Origin: Pseudomonas putida
GTDB lineage: Bacteria; Pseudomonadota; Gammaproteobacteria; Pseudomonadales; Pseudomonadaceae
Direction: 5' to 3'
NCBI RefSeq assembly: GCF_022627325.1
Contig: NZ_JAETZZ010000001.1
Coordinates: forward strand, 124,001-188,000
DNA length: 64,000 nt
Position numbers and translations under genes: made by a program. The notes beneath the pieces are model-generated. The model made no database searches. It saw only the letters and a program-made list of their open reading frames with translations, and was not told the DNA's origin. Below are positions 55,018-63,326 of the stretch, piece by piece; positions within the stretch are counted from its first letter, which is position 1, and every line of letters begins with the position of its first letter.

Positions 55018-56403
55018 ATGACTATCGATCTTAAAAAACTGCAGAAAACGATCCAAGCTGAAGTCAACCGTCGGGAGTACGAGCGTGTCACGGCCAGTGC
55101 CGGCAGTGCCAATCTGCCCAGTGACGTGCCCACCGACATCGTGCGCAGCTTCGAACTGATCGACCTCGAAGGCGTGCTGCCGGCTCGCCCCCAGGCGCCC
55201 GTGGAGCCGGAAGTCGCGGCCACCGCTCCCGCCAATGACGAGGCCCCGCAAGCCCAGACGCCACCTCCTAGCCTGTACCGCAAATTGCGCGCCTTACCGG
55301 TGGTGGGCAGATACTTCGGCCATCCGCGGGTCATGAATTTCCTTACCCGTGCGCGTCAGCGCCCGGGTGGGGCTACCTTGAAAAACCTCTTCATCACCCT
55401 GGCGCGCGCAGTGGTCGTGCGTATCCCCGGGGCGCTTCGCGTCATGCATGTGCTGGCCGTCACCCGTCATCTGCCCGAGCGACTGAATGCTCTGGAGTGG
55501 CACATTGCCGACGGTAATACCCGCCTGCGCAATGTCGGCGTACAGGTACAGGACCAGACCAACCAGAGCCTTTACACCTACGGCCTGGCCATTCAGCAGA
55601 ACGAGCAGTACCTGATCGAACGCATGCGGCGCCTGGAACAACTGGTGCGCCAGCAGACCATGACCATCGCTGAACTGCAGGCGAGGCCACAGGCCAGTGC
55701 CAGCGGTGCAGCGTTGCCTGCGGTGGCTGAAGCGCCGGGCATGCCGGCTGAGCTCTATCTGGAGTTCGAAGCCAATTTCCGCGGCTCGCCGGAAATGATC
55801 CGCGAACGGCTCAAACACAACCTCACTTACTTCCCGGTCGACCCGCAATGGCTCACGCACCCTGTGCTGGACCTCGGTTGCGGGCGCGGTGAGTGGCTGC
55901 AACTGCTCAAAGAGCAGGGCATCCCTGCGATCGGCGTCGATTCCAACAGCGCCATGATCGACAGTTGCAAGCAGGCCGGCCTTGAAGTTTACATGGGCGA
56001 TGCCTTGGAGTATCTGGCTGCCATGCCTGCCCACAGTTTGTCGGGGCTGACAGCTTTCCACATCATCGAGCACCTGCCTCTTGACGTTTTCATCCGCCTG
56101 ATCGACGAAGCGCTTCGGGTTGTGCGCCCCGGTGGCGCGGTACTGTTCGAAACCCCGAACCCAGAAAACCTGATCACCGGGGCCTGCAACTTCTATGTCG
56201 ACCCAACGCACCGCAACCCGCTGCCGCCGGCGCTGGTGGCGTTTCTGCTGAAGGCCCGTGGTTTTGAGCGTGTTGAAATCGACCGTCGACACCCAGCTGA
56301 CCCCTCGCTCCTGCTCAAGGGTAGTGACGAAGCCATCACAGGCCCGCTCAACGGCTTGCTGTTCGGGCCGCAGGATTACGCAGCCATTGGTTATGCGCCT
56401 TGA
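55018..56403 (+). CDS. SAM-dependent methyltransferase, putative O-chain terminator
   Basis: A 461-residue protein. Residues 1-150 contain a Pro/Ala-rich linker (about 55-85) and basic stretches; 151-222 are strongly helical and may form a coiled coil (NEQYLIERMRRLEQLVRQQ). The C-terminal class I methyltransferase domain (about 283-420) has LDLGCGRGEW, then GVDSNSAMI and HIIEHLP. It follows wzt, the position of WbdD in E. coli O9a. Unlike WbdD there is no kinase domain and the helical part precedes the catalytic one. Methyl capping of the chain is inferred. Confidence 0.8.
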   Translation: MTIDLKKLQKTIQAEVNRREYERVTASAGSANLPSDVPTDIVRSFELIDLEGVLPARPQAPVEPEVAATAPANDEAPQAQTPPPSLYRKLRALPVVGRYFGHPRVMNFLTRARQRPGGATLKNLFITLARAVVVRIPGALRVMHVLAVTRHLPERLNALEWHIADGNTRLRNVGVQVQDQTNQSLYTYGLAIQQNEQYLIERMRRLEQLVRQQTMTIAELQARPQASASGAALPAVAEAPGMPAELYLEFEANFRGSPEMIRERLKHNLTYFPVDPQWLTHPVLDLGCGRGEWLQLLKEQGIPAIGVDSNSAMIDSCKQAGLEVYMGDALEYLAAMPAHSLSGLTAFHIIEHLPLDVFIRLIDEALRVVRPGGAVLFETPNPENLITGACNFYVDPTHRNPLPPALVAFLLKARGFERVEIDRRHPADPSLLLKGSDEAITGPLNGLLFGPQDYAAIGYAP

Positions 56404-56421
56404 TAGGGCTGGAGTGCTCCC

Positions 56422-57360
56422 ATGCATCTGATTATTTGTAACGAGCGCCTGCTGTTCCGGTTCGGCGTCGACCGTGTATTGCTGTTGCTGGCTCAAGGGC
56501 TCAAGGCCGCAGGCTGGCACATTACCTTCGTGGCCCAGCGCGCCAACCATGACGTGCTGCGCCGCATCACCGACGACATCCACACGCCGCCTGAGCATCT
56601 GGGCCCGTATACAGAGCTCGACCAAGTAACTGCCCAGTGGATGCGCGACAATCGCCAACTGTTCGCACCCGCAGGGCGAGACGTGACGGGGACCGTAGCC
56701 CTGATTGGCGGCTGGCCGTTCTATGCATCCATCGCGGTATTGCGCCAATGGGGCGTGCCAACGGTGGCGCTCGATTGCGGTGGTGTTCCTTATGAAGATA
56801 TGACTGGCCCGGCCCGCTTGGTACAAGAGCGGCTGCGTGCCCAACGTCGCGAATACCTGCCCGAAGCACGGGTGGTCACGCCGATCAGCCATTTCGTGTC
56901 CCGCACCCAAAGCCTGCCCGACGCCGGCCCGGATGTGGAAATTGCCATGATTCACCTGGGCGCAGATCACCTGACCGGTGGTGTCAACCAGAGCCTCTGG
57001 CAGCAGGGGCACCAGGTTGCGCGTGTTGAAACCGCAGACGAAGCGGTTGAAGGCCCTGTGATCATCAACCTTGGTCGCTGGGAAACGGGCAATTATAAAA
57101 ACAGCGAAGGGCTTTACCCCATCGCCCGGAAGATCATCGCTGAGCATCCCAAGGCGCGCTTCTGCGTCTTGGCCACCGCAGACGAACTGAAACTGCCGGC
57201 AGACCTGGTTGAGCATATCCTGCCGTTGGGCCACCCCAGCGATGCCGAGTTGTCCGCGTTGATGGCCAGCGCTCAGTTGGGGCTTAGCGTGTCGCGCTGG
57301 AAGGGTTCAACTTGCCCCTGGCCGAGATGCAACAGCTTCGCAAGCCAGTGCTGGTGCTGA
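56422..57360 (+). CDS. Frameshifted glycosyltransferase, N-terminal part (GT4 domain 1)
   Basis: The first 293 residues are a GT4-like domain (FRFGVDRVLLLLAQGLKAAGWHITFVAQ, then IINLGRWETGNYKNSEGLYPIA). The frame then reads VSRWKGSTCPW and stops soon after, while the next frame continues with the expected VSRWEGFNLPLAEMQ once one base is restored. The product as read loses the C-terminal half of its EX7E region. It should be considered together with the following entry as one gene of about 960 codons. Either a sequencing error or a true disabling mutation; sequence alone cannot decide. Confidence 0.8.
   Translation: MHLIICNERLLFRFGVDRVLLLLAQGLKAAGWHITFVAQRANHDVLRRITDDIHTPPEHLGPYTELDQVTAQWMRDNRQLFAPAGRDVTGTVALIGGWPFYASIAVLRQWGVPTVALDCGGVPYEDMTGPARLVQERLRAQRREYLPEARVVTPISHFVSRTQSLPDAGPDVEIAMIHLGADHLTGGVNQSLWQQGHQVARVETADEAVEGPVIINLGRWETGNYKNSEGLYPIARKIIAEHPKARFCVLATADELKLPADLVEHILPLGHPSDAELSALMASAQLGLSVSRWKGSTCPWPRCNSFASQCWC
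57296..57306 (+). other. Frameshift site in large glycosyltransferase gene
   Basis: The local sequence GCTGGAAGGGT lacks one G compared with what the GT4 motif needs (TGG GAA GGG for W-E-G). Adding one base joins the two frames without loss of any residue. The site is a short purine run, prone to both sequencing error and slippage. Confidence 0.75.
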
Positions 57361-59306
57361 ACATCGGTGCGCACCCTGAAGTGGTCGCCGACCCCCGTCA
57401 ACTGTGCGTCGACGAGCAGGAAATGGCCGAAAAGGCCCTGCAGGTGCTGGCCGGTGAAGCGTTGGCAGGGCCCGAATGGGAAAGCCACCTGGACACCTTC
57501 CAGCAGACGTTCACTTGGCAACGTACGATCAAGGCCTACGAGGACCTGCTCGGCACGTTGAGCCCGATCCGGGACCTGCCTGCCCCCCGGTTGGTGATCG
57601 ACACCAGTGCCTGCCTGCGCGATACCGCCAATACCGGCGTAGCCAGGGTAGTGCGCAGCTTGACGCGCAAGCTGCAGGATTTTGGCGAACCTCTGTTCGT
57701 GACCTGGGACGAGACGCTGCGCGAGTACGTGCTGCCCACCGAAGGTGAATACAACAATCTGGCGTTGTATGGCGGGCCCAAGCCCTATCCAGAACACTAC
57801 GAGCTGCCGCGCTCGCCTGCTCACCGCCGGCAGACCTTGGCCAGTCTTGGCGCTCGCACCTTGCGCGGTGGCTGGCTGCTGCAAAGTGAAATCGTCTTCG
57901 AACGCCAAGGCCCGGCGCGCCGCGCCGCTGCCCGCCAGGCGGGGCTGAACGTTGCGGCGATATTCTATGATGCCATCCCGGTCACCCATCCTGAGTGGGT
58001 TGCCGATACCATCATCCGGGACAACCACGCAGCCTACATGCGAGGCTTGGCCGAAACCGACCGCGTGCTGCCGATTTCCCCCGATGCGGGCACCCAGTTG
58101 CAGGCATTCTGGGCGCGTGAAGGCATCACGCCTCACGCGCAGGTGAAAACCTGCTGGATCCCGGGTGAGCTGACTGCTTCCCCGCGCGCCACCACCCCGG
58201 CCTCGGTGCCGCGTGCGGGCGAGCCGCTGCGTATCCTCTGTGTATCTACCCTGGAACCGCGCAAGAACCATAAAGTGCTACTTGAAGCCGTTGCCCGATT
58301 GGCCCGTGATTATCCGGACCTCGACTGGCAGCTGGACCTCATCGGCAATCGCTACGCCGGTGCTGACTACATCGTTGAGGCCGTGCGCGCGGCCAGTGCG
58401 GCCGACCCGCGCATTGCCTGGCATGGTGTGGTAGACGACGCCACCCTCAATGACTACTACGCCAAGGCCCACGTCAGCGTTTACGCCTCGTTGGTAGAAG
58501 GCTATGGCATGCCTATTGTCGAGTCGCTCTGGCATGCCCGTCCTTGCGTGTGCCATGCCGGCGGCGTGATGGCGGAGCTGGCAGCCGAAGGTGGCTGCCG
58601 CACAGTGGACATGACCAACCCCGATGCACTGGCTGCGCAAATCCACGCACTGGCGAGTGACCCACAAGGCTATCTGCAACTGGCTGCTGAAGCGGTTGCT
58701 CGTCCTATCCTGACGTGGCGCAGCTATGCCCGTGCCTTGTTGCGGCAGTTGGCCAGCCACACCACTTGCCATGCTGGCAAACCCTTGCCGCGGCAGTGGC
58801 AGCACCTGCTTATCGACCCCGAAGTGGCGCTGGTAGATGAGCCTGGCCAACTTGCGTTGGCTTGTCTGCTGGCGGAACGCCCGGCTCAGTGCGCACTTTT
58901 GTTGGGGGAGCACGCGCCTTGGTTGCGTGACCTGATAGGCCACGAAGCCACGCGTGCCTGGCAAATCGCGGAGGGTGAGCTGACTGGTGAGGTGAGCCGC
59001 CACGCCAACCTCAGCCGCATCGATGCGCCGGTAGGTGTTGCAGTGCCTGTCCTCCAGGCAGAGCTGCGTGATAACGAAATCGCCGTCGACCTCATCGTGC
59101 TGTCGGCAGCACAGGCAGCTGACCCAGCGTCAATCGATGCGTTGCGTTCACTGATCAATGGCCGTGTCGAAGGCCTGCTGCTGGTTGAACAGGGCGCCCC
59201 AGCCGCAACGCTAACAGCGCTGGGCCTGACCGAAGAGCCTGCTACTGAACTACCAGGTTACGATGTCCATACTTACCCGCCTGCGGCGCCAGGGTTTGTT
59301 CAATGA
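57312..59306 (+). CDS. Frameshifted glycosyltransferase, C-terminal part (GT4 domain 2 and tail)
   Basis: The first 60 residues complete domain 1 (QQLRKPVLVLNIGAHPEVVAD). A second GT4 domain follows (about 92-475): IDTSACLRDTANTGVARVV, VSTLEPRKNHKVLLEAV and the EX7E motif EGYGMPIVESL. A tail of about 190 residues has no recognised family. Two GT4 domains in one chain recall WbdA, the mannan polymerase of E. coli O9a. The nominal TTG start has no ribosome site, so free translation is unlikely. The stop overlaps the next GT4 start (ATGA). Confidence 0.78.
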   Translation: MPLAEMQQLRKPVLVLNIGAHPEVVADPRQLCVDEQEMAEKALQVLAGEALAGPEWESHLDTFQQTFTWQRTIKAYEDLLGTLSPIRDLPAPRLVIDTSACLRDTANTGVARVVRSLTRKLQDFGEPLFVTWDETLREYVLPTEGEYNNLALYGGPKPYPEHYELPRSPAHRRQTLASLGARTLRGGWLLQSEIVFERQGPARRAAARQAGLNVAAIFYDAIPVTHPEWVADTIIRDNHAAYMRGLAETDRVLPISPDAGTQLQAFWAREGITPHAQVKTCWIPGELTASPRATTPASVPRAGEPLRILCVSTLEPRKNHKVLLEAVARLARDYPDLDWQLDLIGNRYAGADYIVEAVRAASAADPRIAWHGVVDDATLNDYYAKAHVSVYASLVEGYGMPIVESLWHARPCVCHAGGVMAELAAEGGCRTVDMTNPDALAAQIHALASDPQGYLQLAAEAVARPILTWRSYARALLRQLASHTTCHAGKPLPRQWQHLLIDPEVALVDEPGQLALACLLAERPAQCALLLGEHAPWLRDLIGHEATRAWQIAEGELTGEVSRHANLSRIDAPVGVAVPVLQAELRDNEIAVDLIVLSAAQAADPASIDALRSLINGRVEGLLLVEQGAPAATLTALGLTEEPATELPGYDVHTYPPAAPGFVQ

Positions 59307-60922
59307 AGGTTCTTGTCATATCCAATTTCTTCCCGCCCCATGTGATCGGCGGTGCAGAAATCATCGCTCACCACCAGGCCCGCGCGCTGGCTGCGCGTGG
59401 CCATGAGGTGCGCGTGCTGGCAGGGGACAACAGCCGTGGGCTGCCTGGCTACCCAGTGGAGCAGGAGGTTTTCGACGGCATGCCGGTTACCCGGGTGTCG
59501 TTGACCTATCTGGACTTTGCCCCAACCGGCAACAACGTCGCGCACCCCGGCGTCGAACGTATCTTTCTGCGCCTGATCGCTCAATGGCGCCCCGATGTGA
59601 TCCACGCGCACCACATGGCCGGGTTGTCCTTGGGCATCCTGCAGTTGGCGCGTGAGCATGGGATCCGCATTGCGCTGACCTTGCACGACCACTGGGGGTT
59701 CTGCATGAACAGCACGCGCATCACCACCCAGGACACCTTGTGCCAAGACAGCACCCAATGCCACAAATGTCATTCGCACATCTACAACGGTGACCTGCTG
59801 CTGCCGCAACGGATGCGTCAGGATTACCTGCGCTGGCAATTGGATGCTGTTGATCATTTCATTTCACCCAGCCGTTACCTGGCCGACACCTACATCGCCA
59901 ACGGCCTGCCTGCCGCGCGTATGAATGTTATCGCCAACGGTATCGAACTCGAGCGGTTCAGCCACACCTCACCGCCACCGCCCGGGCCGCGCCTGAATGT
60001 GCTGTTCACCGGCTACATGGGTGGCCATAAAGGCGTACCTACCTTGCTCAAGGCGCTGGCATTGCTGCCGCCAGAGCGGGTGCATGTCGACATGGTCGGT
60101 GACGGCCATATGCTTGAAACCTACAAAGCCGAACTGCGCAACAATGCGCCGAAGGTTTCTGCCAAGTTCTGGGGCAGACTGCCCAATGCGCGTATCGCCG
60201 AGCGCTTCGCCCAGGCGCATGTGTTCGTGCTGCCATCGGTGTGCCCGGAAAACCAACCTGTGACCATTACCGAGGCGATGTCCTGTGGCCTGGCGGTGGT
60301 GGGTTCACGGATAGGCGGCATACCCGAGCTGGTGGATGAAGGCGTCACCGGTCAGTTGTTCGACCACGGCGACGCTCAAGCGCTGGCGCGCTGCTTGCTC
60401 CGTTACATCGAAGAGCCGGCGGTGTTGGAAGCCCATGGCAAGGCGGGTCGTGAGCGCATCCAGGCCTATGCCTTCGAGCTGCAGATCGACCGTATCGAAG
60501 CCTTGCTGGCCGGCCCTGGCGCCGAACGTAGCGAGGCCCCACAACTGATCGCATGCCATGGCGCTCCATCGGCTGAAACCTTCCAGAGCGTTCTCAAGGC
60601 GCTGTGCCCGGTTCCTGCCAACCGGCCGCAGCCTGCCAGCCAGCCCTGCTGCATTCCCTCGAACTGGATTGCGCCAGAGCAAGCAGATGTACTGTGGGTG
60701 GCGGGGCCAACAGCCCAAGACCCGGACGCCGCGATGAAGCTCATCGAAGCTTACCGCGCCTTGGGCAAACAGGTTGTGGTGGATGAGCGCCATCTGCTGG
60801 TTGCGCGCAACACGGAGTCAGCCTTGCTGGCGCGCGGCGGCGCGCAGGTAGCGTTAAGCTTGGAATACCTCTTGGAGTACGCGAGGGATCCTGAGGCACA
60901 AACTGCCCCAACCCAAGCCTGA
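59303..60922 (+). CDS. Glycosyltransferase family 4 with C-terminal extension
   Basis: A 539-residue GT-B enzyme. Residues 1-400 form the catalytic part: VISNFFPPHVIGGAEIIAHHQARAL at the start, HAHHMAGLS and TLHDHWGFCMNS, a Cys cluster (CQDSTQCHKCHSH) near 150 that is common in this subfamily, and the EX7E motif in ENQPVTITEAMSCG. Residues about 410-539 are an extra domain (DVLWVAGPTAQDPDAAMKLIEAYRAL) resembling part of another sugar-transferase fold. It ends the plus-strand cluster before a strong hairpin. Confidence 0.82.
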   Translation: MKVLVISNFFPPHVIGGAEIIAHHQARALAARGHEVRVLAGDNSRGLPGYPVEQEVFDGMPVTRVSLTYLDFAPTGNNVAHPGVERIFLRLIAQWRPDVIHAHHMAGLSLGILQLAREHGIRIALTLHDHWGFCMNSTRITTQDTLCQDSTQCHKCHSHIYNGDLLLPQRMRQDYLRWQLDAVDHFISPSRYLADTYIANGLPAARMNVIANGIELERFSHTSPPPPGPRLNVLFTGYMGGHKGVPTLLKALALLPPERVHVDMVGDGHMLETYKAELRNNAPKVSAKFWGRLPNARIAERFAQAHVFVLPSVCPENQPVTITEAMSCGLAVVGSRIGGIPELVDEGVTGQLFDHGDAQALARCLLRYIEEPAVLEAHGKAGRERIQAYAFELQIDRIEALLAGPGAERSEAPQLIACHGAPSAETFQSVLKALCPVPANRPQPASQPCCIPSNWIAPEQADVLWVAGPTAQDPDAAMKLIEAYRALGKQVVVDERHLLVARNTESALLARGGAQVALSLEYLLEYARDPEAQTAPTQA

Positions 60923-60928
60923 CCCCAT

Positions 60929-60956
60929 GCGGAACGTGCCAACAGGCACGTTCCGC
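60929..60956. terminator. Bidirectional hairpin ending the polysaccharide operon
   Basis: A perfect 12-bp stem (GCGGAACGTGCC / GGCACGTTCCGC) with an AACA loop lies between the last plus-strand glycosyltransferase and the convergent epimerase gene. No T tract follows. Confidence 0.65.
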
Positions 60957-60965
60957 TGGCCCCGC

Positions 60966-61910
60966 CTAGCCTTTGAGCAGTTGCGCCAGCCCCACCTCGA
61001 TGGCGGTAGCCCGAGGCATTTCGAACCCACTGAGCAAACGCTGATTATTGGCCCTTGAATGGCGAATGTCGCCTGCGCGTGCTGGCTGATAGCTGACCTC
61101 TGGCAGCTTGCCCAGGACCTGCGCCAATGCTGCCAGGATATGATTCAAAGAAGTCGCCTGGTTCAAGCCGACATTGATGGCCCCTTCGGCCACCGGCCCC
61201 GACTCCAGCCCTTGTACCAGCAGCTTCACAAGATCGCTGACGAAGAAGAAGTCACGGGTCTGCTCGCCGTCCCCGAATACCGTAATCGGCAGGCCTTTTT
61301 GTGCGCGCTCGGCGAAAATGCTGATGACGCCCGAGTAAGGCGAGGACGGGTCCTGGCGTGGGCCATAGATATTGAAGAAGCGGAATACCACAGGGAGCAG
61401 CCCGTGCTCGCGGCGGTAAAAGTCCATGTAGTACTCGCTGGCCAGCTTGTCGGAGGCATAAGGCGTCAACGGCGCTTTGGGCGTGTCTTCATCGATGGAG
61501 GCCCCTTCACCATTGTTGCCATACACTGCGGCACTGGAGGCGAACACCACCCGTTTCACACCGCAAAGGCGCATTGCTTCACACACATTCAAGGTGCCAA
61601 TGAAGTTGCTCTGATGAGTACGGACCGGGTCGTCAACAGAAGCCTGCACTGAAGCGACCGCCGCCAGGTGTACGACACCCGCACAGCCTTTTACGGCGTG
61701 GGCCACCAGCGCGGCGTCGGCCACGTCGCCTTCGATCAGTTGCAGGTTAGGGTGTGACAGCGGCAGGTTGCTGCGCTTGCCCGTGGACAGGTTGTCCAGC
61801 ACTCGTACTGCATACCCTTTGGCAAGCAGTTCATCGGTCAGGTGAGAGCCGATAAAACCGGCACCGCCCGTGATCAGGATCGGTGCTTCAGGCGTCAAGG
61901 TTGTCGACAT
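60966..61910 (-). CDS. NAD-dependent nucleotide-sugar epimerase/dehydratase
   Basis: A 314-residue extended SDR. GGAGFIGSH is at residues 15-23, SSAAVYGNN near 124, the catalytic YASDK near 151, and FRFFNIYGPRQDPSSPYSG is typical of GalE/WbpP-like UDP-hexose epimerases. The exact substrate (UDP-Glc/Gal, UDP-GlcNAc or another) is not readable. It is transcribed against the mannan-type operon and together with the acyltransferase gene 52 bases upstream, so it may supply a different sugar. Confidence 0.83.
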   Translation of the reverse strand: MSTTLTPEAPILITGGAGFIGSHLTDELLAKGYAVRVLDNLSTGKRSNLPLSHPNLQLIEGDVADAALVAHAVKGCAGVVHLAAVASVQASVDDPVRTHQSNFIGTLNVCEAMRLCGVKRVVFASSAAVYGNNGEGASIDEDTPKAPLTPYASDKLASEYYMDFYRREHGLLPVVFRFFNIYGPRQDPSSPYSGVISIFAERAQKGLPITVFGDGEQTRDFFFVSDLVKLLVQGLESGPVAEGAINVGLNQATSLNHILAALAQVLGKLPEVSYQPARAGDIRHSRANNQRLLSGFEMPRATAIEVGLAQLLKG

Positions 61911-61962
61911 ACTAGGTTCCAGGCTCGAATGAGAGAAAGCGTTATAGGTGCCAGGCGCGGCC

Positions 61963-63072
61963 TCAGGCGGGTGCGCGCATGCCCGATTGTCCAGTGCCTG
62001 ACAACCGGCTGGCGCGCAAATAGCGTTGAGCGGGCCGCTCGAACCACCGGTGGCAGGCCAGGCTCATGGGTATCAGCAAAGCGAAGAACAGCAGCATCAT
62101 CCACGGCTGATAGAAAATTTCGCGGGAGTAACCCAGACTGTCGAACGTAAGGGCAAAGGCTATTTGCAGCGGGAAATGCAGTAGATAGGACGCATAGCTG
62201 ATATCACCCACCCACCCAGTGCTGCGCAACAATCCTGGCCAGTGCAGGCCAGCGGCGGCCAGCATGGCCAAGGTGGCAGGCAAGCAGAGGCACATGACTA
62301 GGTAAGTGTTCACCGATTTGGCGAGCAGTAGCAACGCCCAAGCTCCCAGTGCCACGCTGGTACACACCAACAGTGCGACGCCGCTACCGGCCCAACGCCG
62401 CAATTGCCAAAGCATAGCGTAGGCGATGCCACCGATATAGAAGCACAATAAACCACTACCAATCTTGTAGCTGCCGGGGTAGAGCAGCAGGCCCAAAGTA
62501 CAGGCCGCAGCGGCCAGCAACCAGCGCCAACGGCCCGCCAGGCAGATGGCGAAGAATGACGCATATAGCAGTACTTCTACCGAGACCGACCAGATCGGCG
62601 CATTGAACGACCAGCCCTTCTCCAAGCCCCATGCTGGCGCAAGCAGCAAGTTGAGCAGGGCGTGATAGCTGTCGTTGAAGGGGTAGACAAAATAGCTGGC
62701 GTGGCTAGCCCAATAGGCCCACTGAAGCGCCGCCACCCCGGCAAACGTAAGCAAATGCAGCGGGTAGAGCCGGCTGAAGCGATCCACAGCGAAACTGCGC
62801 AGCGACACTTTACCCGTCGCGATGCCCTGGGCGAACAGCCAGAAGAACACAAACCCCGAGATCGAGAAAAATAGCTGCACGGCCAGGCCGCCATATTGAT
62901 AAAGCGGTGTCAGTGCCGCGAAAAAAGGCTGGCGTGTGCCCTCGAAGCCCGCCGGGCTGTCGCCGACGTAGAAGAAATGTTGCCAATGCCAGAACACGAC
63001 ACAAAGCGCGGCGATACCTCTTAAGGTATCCAGAGTATAAAGTCGAACGGCTGGGGGCAAGGAAGCATGCAT
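61963..63072 (-). CDS. Acyltransferase family 3 membrane protein (OafA/YrhL type)
   Basis: A 369-residue integral membrane protein with about ten helices. The N-terminal motif LDTLRGIAALCVVFWHWQHF holds the conserved Arg and His of family 3 acyltransferases, and WSVSVEVLLY and FYIGGIAYA are also typical. Such proteins O-acetylate surface polysaccharides from the periplasmic side. The start could be this ATG or a GTG four codons earlier (63084); neither has a good ribosome site. Likely cotranscribed with the epimerase. Confidence 0.82.
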   Translation of the reverse strand: MHASLPPAVRLYTLDTLRGIAALCVVFWHWQHFFYVGDSPAGFEGTRQPFFAALTPLYQYGGLAVQLFFSISGFVFFWLFAQGIATGKVSLRSFAVDRFSRLYPLHLLTFAGVAALQWAYWASHASYFVYPFNDSYHALLNLLLAPAWGLEKGWSFNAPIWSVSVEVLLYASFFAICLAGRWRWLLAAAACTLGLLLYPGSYKIGSGLLCFYIGGIAYAMLWQLRRWAGSGVALLVCTSVALGAWALLLLAKSVNTYLVMCLCLPATLAMLAAAGLHWPGLLRSTGWVGDISYASYLLHFPLQIAFALTFDSLGYSREIFYQPWMMLLFFALLIPMSLACHRWFERPAQRYLRASRLSGTGQSGMRAPA

Positions 63073-63326
63073 TTGCGGAATCACAGGCGGGCAAAAAAGA
63101 ATGCTGTCACTGCCAGCGGGAGGCTGTCAATCTGGGGGCAAGAATCAGGACCTCGCCCATTGAGTTTTGCATGGTACACCAAGCCCCCGCCCTGTGAGAG
63201 TAGTTCTGGTGTTCACTGATCCAGACAGCGTTCTGATAAGCAATGTTCAAACGCCAGCGCTTTGCATCGCGAGGAGAAAACCTTACCATTGTCACTTCGG
63301 ATCAACCCTATCCTTCATGGAAGAAT

